Source: an uncultured Cytophagales bacterium (GTDB taxonomy: Bacteria > Bacteroidota > Bacteroidia > Cytophagales > Amoebophilaceae). Taken from it: 7,505 bases of DNA. Location of the stretch: assembly GCA_905479855.1 (NCBI GenBank), contig CAJQOF010000119.1, positions 1-7,505 of the forward strand, in the 5' to 3' direction. The notes beneath the pieces were generated by a model that was not told the DNA's origin, made no database searches, and saw only the letters and a program-made list of their open reading frames with translations. How positions within the stretch are numbered: position 1 is the stretch's first letter; the number at the start of each line of letters is the position of its first letter. This document shows positions 1 to 6,193 of the stretch, piece after piece. Both the position numbers and the translations under genes were made by a program.

Positions 1-1
1 C

Positions 2-1489
2 AATGGGTTTCCTGCATGGGAGCAGATGGATGAGGTCTACTATTGGCTAGGCCAACTGCGGTGCGAAGCGCAAGACTATAGTACCGGGTTGGCTTGGCTG
101 AATAAGATTAGCAAAAAATCACTGGCAAAGTCTGTGGCAAAGATAAAAGCGCACTTCCTGGAGCATGTAGAGGACGTTGCTGCCTTGGAGGCGCTTTTAA
201 AGCAATACCCACAAGACGAACAGATTGCCAAGGCACTACTGAGCAGCATAGCAATGCAGCCATTTATAAGCCGAGATCTAGCCTTGCTCAATGGCTTGGT
301 ACGTGATTTTAATATTTCACTGGAAGAGCATGCCCCACTCAAGGGCGTTACTTCCACCAAAAAAGAAAGCTATAATGTGGCGATCTTTTTTCCCTTCTTT
401 GCGGATGAGGTGGATTATGAGGAGAAAAATAGCAACCTTTTTGTCATTTCGCTCTACCAAGGCATTAAGGCCGCTGTGTCCGAGCTGGCCGAACAGGGCA
501 TCACGATTAACCTCTTTGCGTATGACACCAAGAAGGACCCGGAGGTTACTGCCGGTCTGCTAGAGCAAGAGGAGGTAAAGGCTATGGATCTCATTATTGG
601 TCCATTGTACGCTTCTACCATTCCCCTGGTAGCAGCCTTTGCGCAAGCGCACCAAATCAACCTCTTCAATCCGCTCTCTGAAAACGCTGATGTGGTAGGC
701 AATAACGCTTTTGCCTTTTTGTTCCAAGCGAGCTTGGAGACGCAGGCCAGAAAGGCAGCGGAGTTCACCTTGCAAGCGTGGCAAAACAAGGAGCAAGAAA
801 TTAACGTGGGCATTGTTTATGGTGCTTCTAAGGAGGACATGATACGGGCCTTTACTTATAAACAGTGCATTGAACGTGATACGGGCAAGAAAGTGGCCTT
901 TGTGCTTTCTATTGAGCCAGAAACTGCGCAGGGTTTTGTGGAGGCATTCAATGAAAGGCGAGTAGCAATGGGTGAGGAAGAAGAGGAGGAGCAAGCGGAG
1001 CCGCTGAACTTGGAAGCGCTAACGCATCTTTATGTAGCCTCCAAAGATGAACTGGTGGTGGCCAATGTGCTGAGCACTGTGGAGAGGCTAAAGCATCCTC
1101 CTTGCATTATAGGTCATGAGGCATGGCTCCAGCACAATTCGCTTACCTTCGACCAACTAAAACGGCTGCGCATCTATCTTGTGTCGCCGAACTATATTGA
1201 CTATGCACGGGGTGGTATCTACCAATTCAGAGAGAATTTCTACGAACAGTTTTCCGAATATCCCGCCTATTATGCTTGCACGGGTTATGAGATGATGCGC
1301 TTCCTAGGCCATAGGCTAGCCCAACATGGTGTTTACTTTCAAAAGCACTGGGAGAAAGCGTCTTACCAGGGAGACATCTTTGAGGGTGTTGCTTATGGCA
1401 TACAGCATGATAACCAGCATGTGCCTGTTATTCAGCTACAAAAAGGTAAATTCGCCGTTTGCAACAAAGATGCACAGGCTGTTGAATGA
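2..1489 (+). CDS. TPR-like / periplasmic-binding-protein (type 1) fold protein, 5' partial
   Basis: The frame is open from base 2, and the residues before the Met at base 26 (NGFPAWEQ) continue the same helical pattern, so the true start lies upstream. Numbering from that Met, residues 1-100 are alpha-helical and resemble tetratricopeptide repeats ([21 protein letters not shown]). Residues about 116-475 look like a type 1 periplasmic binding fold: [10 protein letters not shown] opens the first strand, LIIGPLYAS (189-197) is the hinge-type segment, NVGIVYGAS (260-268) begins the second lobe, and [13 protein letters not shown] (420-432) is the typical C-terminal helix. In Bacteroidota such TPR-plus-PBP proteins are usually annotated as ABC transporter substrate-binding proteins. 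The ligand cannot be read from sequence, and any signal peptide would lie before the window. An acidic run of six Glu sits at 317-322. The stop overlaps an ATG (ATGA) in the frame of the downstream yidD. Confidence 0.8.
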   Translation, partial: NGFPAWEQMDEVYYWLGQLRCEAQDYSTGLAWLNKISKKSLAKSVAKIKAHFLEHVEDVAALEALLKQYPQDEQIAKALLSSIAMQPFISRDLALLNGLVRDFNISLEEHAPLKGVTSTKKESYNVAIFFPFFADEVDYEEKNSNLFVISLYQGIKAAVSELAEQGITINLFAYDTKKDPEVTAGLLEQEEVKAMDLIIGPLYASTIPLVAAFAQAHQINLFNPLSENADVVGNNAFAFLFQASLETQARKAAEFTLQAWQNKEQEINVGIVYGASKEDMIRAFTYKQCIERDTGKKVAFVLSIEPETAQGFVEAFNERRVAMGEEEEEEQAEPLNLEALTHLYVASKDELVVANVLSTVERLKHPPCIIGHEAWLQHNSLTFDQLKRLRIYLVSPNYIDYARGGIYQFRENFYEQFSEYPAYYACTGYEMMRFLGHRLAQHGVYFQKHWEKASYQGDIFEGVAYGIQHDNQHVPVIQLQKGKFAVCNKDAQAVE

Positions 1490-1569
1490 AATATGGAAAC
1501 ATGAAAACATGCAAAAGCAATGTCAATAAATGGCAAAAAGGTGTTCAATCGCGCGAAAGGCCAGAGAGC

Positions 1570-1800
1570 ATGGGTGGGTTACATGCTGTATGGACAAACC
1601 TTTTTATCCTGCCCATTCTCTTTTACCAATACCTCATTGCCCCGCTCATCTCGGATTGTTGTCGCTTCTACCCAGGCTGCTCCTGCTATACCAAAGAAGC
1701 GATTATAAAGCATGGTGTACTAAAAGGGATATGGCTGGGCACAAAACGACTGGCGCGTTGCCGGCCGTGGGGTGGGAGCGGTTATGATCCTGTTCCTTGA
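1570..1800 (+). CDS. yidD: membrane protein insertion efficiency factor YidD
   Basis: This 76-residue protein matches the YidD (UPF0161) family, which assists YidC/Sec in inserting inner-membrane proteins. The N-terminal hydrophobic, amphipathic helix ([17 protein letters not shown], residues 11-27) is followed by the conserved Cys-rich core [16 protein letters not shown] (30-45), the [17 protein letters not shown] segment (48-64), and the ending [11 protein letters not shown] typical of Bacteroidota. The start at 1570 is chosen because family similarity begins there. The frame stays open to an ATG at 1486 that overlaps the previous stop codon, so a 104-residue form with 28 unconserved leading residues is possible and would be translationally coupled. 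The usual rpmH-rnpA-yidD-yidC neighbours are not seen. Same-strand position close behind the binding-protein gene suggests co-transcription. Confidence 0.93.
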   Translation: MGGLHAVWTNLFILPILFYQYLIAPLISDCCRFYPGCSCYTKEAIIKHGVLKGIWLGTKRLARCRPWGGSGYDPVP

Positions 1801-1818
1801 CCAATAATGGTTGCTTAA

Positions 1819-1858
1819 AAAGCTTAGCCCCTAGCGCTAGCGATAACAATTAGGCTTT
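1819..1858 (+). other. stem-loop downstream of yidD, possible weak terminator
   Basis: AAAGCTTAG (1819-1827) can pair with TTAGGCTTT (1850-1858) over nine positions, two of them G-U. The loop carries the perfect 10-bp palindrome CTAGCGCTAG (1831-1840), which could form its own small hairpin. It lies 19 bases after the yidD stop, which fits a terminator, but there is no real U run afterwards, so factor-independent termination is doubtful. The rest of the 1801-2001 spacer shows no convincing gene. Confidence 0.3.
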
Positions 1859-2001
1859 GTCTACAGCCCCCATCCTGCTGCCCTTGCCAATTAATTTCAG
1901 GCCTATTGTGTGCAAATTGGATAGAAATGTTAACTTCGCGTCCCTTTTGGGGTTGTGCTGAAAGGACATTTTTGTAAACTATCACTAAAATATAAATAAA
2001 T

Positions 2002-2223
2002 ATGTACTGGACTCTTGAATTGGCGTCTTGGCTGGATGATGCGCCCTGGCCTGCAACCAAAGAGGAACTTATTGATTATGTGAAGCGCTCCGGGGCTCCG
2101 CTGACGGTAGAAGAGAACTTGCACGAACTGGAAGATGAGACGCAACCGTATACCAATATTGAGGAGATTTGGCCTGATTATCCCACCAAGGATGATTTCT
2201 TTTTTCCCGAAGATGAGTATTAG
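2002..2223 (+). CDS. DUF2795 family small acidic protein
   Basis: This is a 73-residue acidic protein of unknown function. I recognise it as the small, strongly conserved Bacteroidota protein usually labelled DUF2795: it starts MYWTLELASWLDDAPWPATKEELIDYV, has the central SGAPLTVEENL segment, and ends in an acidic, aromatic tail with IEEIWPDYP and DDFFFPEDEY. No signal peptide, membrane segment or catalytic motif is visible, so it is probably cytosolic. The start is clear because the first residues are conserved in the family. An AT-rich stretch (1971-2000) precedes it and may hold the promoter, but I see no clean Bacteroidota TAnnTTTG box and no Shine-Dalgarno site. It converges on the aspartokinase gene and shares four bases with it. 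Confidence 0.9.
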   Translation: MYWTLELASWLDDAPWPATKEELIDYVKRSGAPLTVEENLHELEDETQPYTNIEEIWPDYPTKDDFFFPEDEY

Positions 2224-3542
2224 CCTTGTATTGGTAGGCTTGTAGGTGAAGAGAGTTGGTCTATAATACGCTGGGTCTCTTTTTGTTGAAATACTGCTTG
2301 ATAAATGCCCTTCCCTTGCACTGCTAGCAAAACATCCTGCTCAGGTAAGGCCTGTAGTGCGTAATCATCTTGGTGTAGCACTGTTAGGCAACTTACTTGT
2401 GGCTGGTAGTGCACCCTCAACGCTGGCTTGAACGCTTCTAAAAGCAATGCCACCCTATGTGGAGCAACATCCACACAAACAGAGAGCACGTGCGCGCTAC
2501 TCTGCAACATGTTCACCTGCATATTTTGCTGCGCCAATTCGCGAAGCACCTCCCCTCGTCGCTCTTCATCAAAGCACGTTCGGTCATCCAAACTAAACTG
2601 CATAAGCCCCTGCTCTTCCTTTAACATATAGATTGGCTGCTCAACTGCTGTTGGGGCATCATTGGTGATGGCTGTGCCTGCCTCATGGGGCCGATAAAAA
2701 GACTTAATGTAAACGGGGATATTGTACGCAGCTAGCGGTTGTATGGTTTTAGGATGCACGACCTTGGCGCCGTAAAAAGCCATCGTTATCATTGTTTGGT
2801 AAGAAAGCTTATCAAACTTAATCGGTGCTTTAAAGAACTGAGGATCTGCATTCATTACCCCAGGTACATCCTTCCAAATAGTAAAAGAGTGCGCTTTTAT
2901 AGAAGCAGCCAGAAGCGCCCCGGTAAAATCAGAGCCCTCTTTCCCCAGCGTAGTTGTTTCGCCCGCCGCGTTGCTTCCAATAAATCCCTGCGTAACCACT
3001 ATCTGTTGCTGGGCCAGAAGAGGTACCATCTCATGCCTCACCAAATCTTGCGTTATCTCCCAATCAACCTGAGCGCTACAGAACCCACTGTTGGTTTTAA
3101 TGAAGTTCCTAGCATCTACCCACCCACAATCCATCTTGTTTTCTCGCAGATAATAGTGTACCAGCTTAGAAGCTAGCAGCTCCCCATTCGCCACAATGCC
3201 GCTGTACAACTTGTCCAACGAACCATTGCCAAGCGGCAGAGAGAGCATTGCTAAAAGCTCCGCTTTCCACAACGCCAGTGCCTGCCGCGCCTCTTGCCGT
3301 GAAGCCACTAAGAGCTGATCAATACTATTTTGGTGAAACTGACAGCGCTCCTGTAGGGCAATAGCATAAGGTTGGCCTGCTATCTTTTGCTGGAACACAT
3401 GCTCCAACGCTCTTGTTGTTTTGCCCATGGCCGAGACAACAACGACCAAAGGGCGAGATGCTTCCGCCTTTACAAGCTGCGCAAGTTGTTTGATGGATTG
3501 TGGATCTTGGATGCATGCGCCGCCAAACTTAAATATCTTCAC
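2220..3542 (-). CDS. lysC: aspartokinase, monofunctional
   Basis: This 440-residue aspartate kinase phosphorylates L-aspartate with ATP, the first step towards lysine/diaminopimelate, threonine and methionine. The amino-acid kinase domain (1-290) shows KFGGACIQD (5-13), VVVVSAMGKTT (33-43), NGELLAS (119-125), the substrate/nucleotide region TQGFIGS...TTTLGKEGSDFTGALLA (184-212), WKDVPGVMNADP (223-234) and GAKVVHPKTIQPL (258-270). The remaining 150 residues fit a paired-ACT regulatory region, as expected for feedback control, although its sequence is less conserved and effector specificity cannot be read. No homoserine dehydrogenase domain is fused. The start codon is GTG at 3542-3540; an in-frame TAA lies four codons upstream with no ATG between, so GTG is the only reasonable start. 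The upstream DNA is a heptamer repeat, so the promoter must lie in or beyond it. The lysC symbol is by function; isozyme type is not resolved. Confidence 0.93.
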   Translation of the reverse strand: MKIFKFGGACIQDPQSIKQLAQLVKAEASRPLVVVVSAMGKTTRALEHVFQQKIAGQPYAIALQERCQFHQNSIDQLLVASRQEARQALALWKAELLAMLSLPLGNGSLDKLYSGIVANGELLASKLVHYYLRENKMDCGWVDARNFIKTNSGFCSAQVDWEITQDLVRHEMVPLLAQQQIVVTQGFIGSNAAGETTTLGKEGSDFTGALLAASIKAHSFTIWKDVPGVMNADPQFFKAPIKFDKLSYQTMITMAFYGAKVVHPKTIQPLAAYNIPVYIKSFYRPHEAGTAITNDAPTAVEQPIYMLKEEQGLMQFSLDDRTCFDEERRGEVLRELAQQNMQVNMLQSSAHVLSVCVDVAPHRVALLLEAFKPALRVHYQPQVSCLTVLHQDDYALQALPEQDVLLAVQGKGIYQAVFQQKETQRIIDQLSSPTSLPIQG

Positions 3543-3550
3543 GTTTTTTA

Positions 3551-3624
3551 GTTATCGATTATTAGTTATCAGGTATCGATTATGAGTTATCGATTATTCG
3601 TTATTAGTTATCGATTATTCGTTA
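3551..3624. repeat. phased heptanucleotide repeat array (consensus RTTATYR)
   Basis: Ten consecutive 7-base units run without slippage from 3551 to 3620: GTTATCG, ATTATTA, GTTATCA, GGTATCG, ATTATGA, GTTATCG, ATTATTC, GTTATTA, GTTATCG, ATTATTC, followed by the first four bases of an eleventh (GTTA). The palindrome ATCGAT occurs at 3554, 3575, 3589 and 3610, at spacings of 21, 14 and 21, all multiples of seven. The array lies between the divergent aspartokinase and dihydrofolate reductase genes and begins eight bases from the aspartokinase GTG. It stops at the inverted-repeat element, and TTA plus one further unit (GTTATCA, 3758-3764) follows beyond that element. Confidence 0.85.
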
Positions 3625-3754
3625 CTCACCTTACGCAGTATGCCTTCAATGCTCACTACACGGCAATTAGTGAAAATGACATCTCACGAAAACCTTCCAC
3701 AGATTAATTCAGAGCACATATGCGTTAAACAGGTGCCTTTGTGCGTAAGGTGAG
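3625..3754. mobile_element. 130-bp MITE-like element with 13-bp perfect terminal inverted repeats
   Basis: CTCACCTTACGCA (3625-3637) is the exact reverse complement of TGCGTAAGGTGAG (3742-3754); counting one flanking base on each side, the match is 14 bp. The element interrupts the heptamer repeat, with TTA directly on both sides (3622-3624 and 3755-3757). No coding potential is seen in the 104-bp interior. Inside the right end, TGCGTTAAACAGGTG (3721-3735) resembles the terminal TGCGTAAGGTG and may be a subterminal repeat. This is the structure of a non-autonomous miniature inverted-repeat element or an internally deleted insertion sequence. A 3-bp TNA duplication is known for some IS5-family groups, but the family is not established. 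It sits between lysC and folA, so it could also carry promoter or terminator activity. Confidence 0.55.
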
Positions 3755-3881
3755 TTAGTTATCAGTGCCCGAGAGATGCCCCAAAATTACACGATAAGGC
3801 ATGGAATTGGGTAACCTGCCCTGCTATTGCCCCGTAGATACTCCTACAAAAGCATGCTATATTCGTCCAAAATCCACTACT

Positions 3882-4376
3882 ATGGTCAAGTCCATTATTG
3901 TTGCCCAAACAGAGAATAATGTTATCGGAAAGGACAACCAGCTTCTTTGGCGTATGCCCCGGGACATGCAGCACTTTCGGCAGAAGACTATGGGCCACCA
4001 TGTAATTATGGGCAGAAAAACCTTTGTCTCTATCAATAAACCCCTGCCTGGCAGAGAACTCATTGTTATATCACGCATGCCGCATTACCAGATAGCAGGC
4101 GTTACTCTGGTGCACAGCGTGGCTGCTGCTTTGAAATTCGCTGAGCGAGCTGGTGAAACGGAACTGTTTATTGCGGGGGGAGGGGAAATTTATCGGGCAA
4201 TGCTGCCGCTGGCAGACAAGCTCTATCTTACAGAAATTAAGACGCAATTGGTGGGCGATACTTTTTTTCCTAATATCAACCCTAGCGCATGGGAGGAAGT
4301 AAAGTGCCTCCATTACCCTGCTGATGACAAACATGCGTATGGTTGTAGATTTGCAGAGTACCTTAGGCGCCCCTAG
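3882..4376 (+). CDS. folA: dihydrofolate reductase
   Basis: This 164-residue type I dihydrofolate reductase reduces dihydrofolate to tetrahydrofolate with NADPH in the cytosol. Visible motifs are VIGKDNQLLWRMPRDMQHF (14-32), with W23 and the acidic D28 in the positions of the E. coli active-site Trp and Asp; GRKTF (44-48) and PLPGR (54-58), which shape the cofactor and folate pockets; IAGGGEIYRAMLP (97-109), the NADPH glycine turn; and LYLTEI...GDTFFP near residues 114-130. The frame is open to an ATG at 3801, but the 27 extra residues are unlike the family, so the start at 3882 (MVKSIIVAQT) is preferred. The usual partner thyA is not adjacent. No obvious Shine-Dalgarno site precedes the start. 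Confidence 0.95.
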   Translation: MVKSIIVAQTENNVIGKDNQLLWRMPRDMQHFRQKTMGHHVIMGRKTFVSINKPLPGRELIVISRMPHYQIAGVTLVHSVAAALKFAERAGETELFIAGGGEIYRAMLPLADKLYLTEIKTQLVGDTFFPNINPSAWEEVKCLHYPADDKHAYGCRFAEYLRRP

Positions 4377-4406
4377 AACACCAGAGATCATCTGGTCTGA
4401 ATGTTC
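4376..4406 (+). other. interrupted stem-loop between folA and the first rpn copy
   Basis: GAACA (4376-4380) pairs with TGTTC (4402-4406), and inside it CCAGA (4381-4385) pairs with TCTGG (4391-4395) around the loop GATCA, leaving a six-base bulge on the right. It starts on the last base of the folA stop codon. There is no U run after it, so it is not a typical intrinsic terminator; it may act in RNA processing or be coincidental. Confidence 0.3.
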
Positions 4407-4426
4407 CAACAAAAGCAATATCCCAT

Positions 4427-5337
4427 ATGCTGGACAATAGAACGCCCCACAATGATTTCTTCTACCAAGTAATGAGCCGCAAAGAGATGGCACAGGTCTT
4501 CTTTAACCGTTATCTCCCAAAGATCATACTCCCCCTGGCCAAGCTGGAGGAGCTGGTACTTGTGGAAAGCAAACATATTAGTGACGAAGGAATTAGCCTC
4601 TACAACGATCTTCTCTACATGTGTCCGCTGCACAATGGACAAATAGGGTACTTTTCATTATGAGTGAGCACCAACGCAACCCGCATGAGCAAATGCCCTT
4701 TCGGATGCTAGAGTATGCCGTGGTAACCATGAGAGCGCACCTAAAGCAAGAACATAAGCAACTGCCTATTATAGTGCCTATTGTTATCTACAATGGCAAA
4801 GAACCTTGGAAATATTCTACTGCGCTGGAAGACTACTACGCGAACCCAACGCTTGCCAAAGAGTTCCTCTACATGGCTCCATTCACCTTGCTCGAGGTAC
4901 CGAAAATGCCGGTCGATGAAATTTACAGAGACCCGGCGCTGGGCTTTTACTATGAAGCATTGCACGCTACCAGCACCCAAGATCCTTATGAGGCTTTTGC
5001 CAACGCTATGCATACCCCCATCTTCAAAGAGCATTTTGATACACTGCCCAAAGAGTTTCGGGTTTTGGCGTTGTCTTACCTCGGCAATTGTATCAGTCAA
5101 GAAGAACATAGTCTGGAAAATTTAATAAATTTGGCCGCAATAAATAACCAAGAAAAAGAGAAAGTTATGATGACAATAGCACAAGCATACGAGCAGATAG
5201 GAGAACAAAGAGGAGTACAACAAGGAATATTGTTTACCGCCAAGAAGATGCTTAACAAGGCTTGTTCCATGGACTTAGTGAGCAGTGTAACCGGCCTAAG
5301 CCAAGCAGAGCTAGCAAGAATTGCCCAAGGAGGTTAA
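4427..5337 (+). pseudogene. Rpn-family PD-(D/E)XK nuclease/transposase, frameshifted (copy A)
   Basis: Two frames together make one Rpn (Transposase_31, PF04754) protein. Frame one (4427-4663) begins MLDNRTPHNDFFYQVMS and reaches the catalytic Asp in SLYNDLLY (D61). Frame two resumes with FIMSEHQRNPHEQMPFRMLEYAVV, carrying the E-x-Q motif, followed by PIVIYNGKEPW and the rest, to 5337. The break is at a run of four T (4652-4655): one more T restores GYFFIMSEHQ without a gap and gives a 303-residue protein, close to E. coli RpnA at about 290. The C-terminal end has the usual MLN...VSSVTGLSQAELARIA tail. Family members are toxic DNA endonucleases implicated in recombination and phage defence. 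As read, the nuclease is split between its catalytic residues. Sequencing error, recent pseudogenisation or phase variation cannot be separated here. It follows folA by 50 bases on the same strand. Confidence 0.85.
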
Positions 5338-5637
5338 TGCCTAAATGAGGGGGCTTTATGCGCTCGTTCATGCTATCTGGCGTGGCCCAACCGTTGTTAT
5401 CTACAATGGCAAAGAACCCTGGAACTATTCTACTGCGCTGGAAGACTACTATACCAACCCAGCACTTGCCAAAGAGTTTCTCTACATGGCCCCATTCACT
5501 TTGCTAGAGGTACCCAAAATGCCGGTCGATGCCATTTATAGAGATCCTAAACTAGGCTTTTACTTCGAGGGATTACACGCCACCAGCACCCCAGACCCGT
5601 ATGGTGCTTTTGCCAACGCTGTTCATTCTCCCATCTT

Positions 5638-5657
5638 TAAAGAGCATTAAAGAGCAT
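5638..5657 (+). repeat. 10-bp tandem duplication causing frameshift in copy B
   Basis: TAAAGAGCAT occurs twice in direct succession (5638-5647 and 5648-5657). Copy A has a single corresponding stretch (CAAAGAGCAT, followed by TTTGATAC). The extra ten bases shift the frame, and the second unit itself supplies the TAA stop at 5648-5650. Confidence 0.9.
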
Positions 5658-5825
5658 TTTGATACATTGCCCAGAGAGTTTCGGGTTTTGGCATTGTCTT
5701 ACCTGGGTAATTGCATCAATCAGCAAGAACATAGTCTGAAAAGTTTAATAAATTTAGTCGCAATGAATAACCAAGAAAAAGAGGAAGTTATGATGAGCAT
5801 AGCACAAGGATATATAGACAAAGGA

Positions 5826-5873
5826 ATGCGACAAGGGAGGCAACAAGGTGTGCAACAAGGAATGCAACAAGAG
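5826..5873 (+). repeat. 12-bp tandem repeat encoding (x-Q-Q-G)n in the Rpn C-terminus
   Basis: Four in-register 12-base units (5826-5837, 5838-5849, 5850-5861, 5862-5873) encode MRQG, RQQG, VQQG and MQQE; the preceding YIDKG is a degenerate relative. Copy A has roughly two such units (EQRG, VQQG), and after the VMM motif copy B is exactly eight residues longer, i.e. two units. Repeats of this sort before the C-terminal helix are a recurrent feature of the family. Confidence 0.75.
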
Positions 5874-5984
5874 AAGTGGTCCATTGCCAGAAACATGATT
5901 CATAGGGATTTCTCCTTAGACTCAGTAAGCAATGTAACCGGCTTGAGCCAAGAAGAGCTCGCAAAAATTGCCCTACAAGATTAA

Positions 5985-6193
5985 TATCTCGGAAATTCTT
6001 GCTTGCTCCACGTTGTGTGTAGTTTGTTGTCCCAAAGGTGTTAGGTACACCTCGGCTATCATGGCACCTTCCCCAATACCCAACGGGGGTAGTATTGCCA
6101 TCACGTTCTTATACGCGGAATAGCAAACCTTCGCCATAACGTACCACCAATTCGTTGGCGTAGTGCCAAACTACAACGCACCACCCTACTCAC
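5985..6193. other. spacer upstream of mutS with several inverted repeats
   Basis: No gene is confidently seen in this 209-bp stretch. It contains a perfect 6-bp stem (AGGTGT 6036-6041 / ACACCT 6047-6052, loop of five), CAATAC 6074-6079 pairing with GTATTG 6092-6097, CGCCA 6132-6136 pairing with TGGCG 6156-6160, and GTAGT 6160-6164 pairing with ACTAC 6170-6174. The last two pairs compete for base 6160. The mutS promoter should be here, but I find no clean match to the Bacteroidota -7/-33 boxes. A 54-residue minus-strand frame (6137 down to 5973) is discussed under findings. Confidence 0.4.

Larger units (their letters stand above)
5394..5984 (+). pseudogene. Rpn-family paralogue, 5'-truncated and frameshifted (copy B)
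   Basis: Homology to copy A starts abruptly at 5394 (matching 4781) and runs to the end. The N-terminal half with the catalytic Asp and E-x-Q is missing. Over the 83 residues from IYNGKEPW to FKEH the two copies differ at 11 positions by my count. A 10-bp tandem duplication at 5638-5657 then creates a stop (TAA at 5648) and shifts the frame; the second frame continues HFDTLPREFRVLALSYLGNC and ends at 5984. An ATG at 5345 could give a 101-residue product for the first piece, starting with about 16 residues (MRGLYALVHAIWRGPT) unrelated to Rpn. The second frame has an ATG at 5763 that could give a 73-residue C-terminal product. No nuclease activity is expected. The copy probably arose by tandem duplication of copy A or its ancestor. 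Confidence 0.85.

Noticed and set aside
560..994. 144-residue minus-strand frame inside the binding-protein gene
   Set aside because: The plus-strand frame has clear domain character along its whole length; the minus-strand translation shows no family features.
1824..2060. 78-residue minus-strand frame in the spacer before the DUF2795 gene
   Set aside because: It overlaps the start of a well-supported gene on the opposite strand, matches no family I recognise, and has no support beyond being open.
2739..3176. 145-residue plus-strand frame
   Set aside because: It is antisense to the conserved aspartokinase catalytic domain.
3551..3764. CRISPR-like array
   Set aside because: The units are 7 bases and directly abutting, with no unique spacers and no cas genes.
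3858..3865. TATATTCG as a possible -7 promoter box for folA
   Set aside because: It differs from TAnnTTTG, and no TTG lies at the expected distance upstream.
3801..3881. Upstream extension of dihydrofolate reductase from the ATG at 3801
   Set aside because: The 27 extra residues do not resemble the family, whose N-terminal strand begins at the Met at 3882.
4427..5337. Programmed frameshifting or transcript slippage to express copy A
   Set aside because: A run of four T is too short to be a typical slippage site and no standard slippery heptamer with a following structure is evident; loss of one base explains it more simply.
1801..6193. tRNA or other stable RNA genes in the spacers
   Set aside because: No cloverleaf pattern, GGTTCRA-type arm or CCA end was found in 1801-2001, 3625-3881 or 5985-6193.
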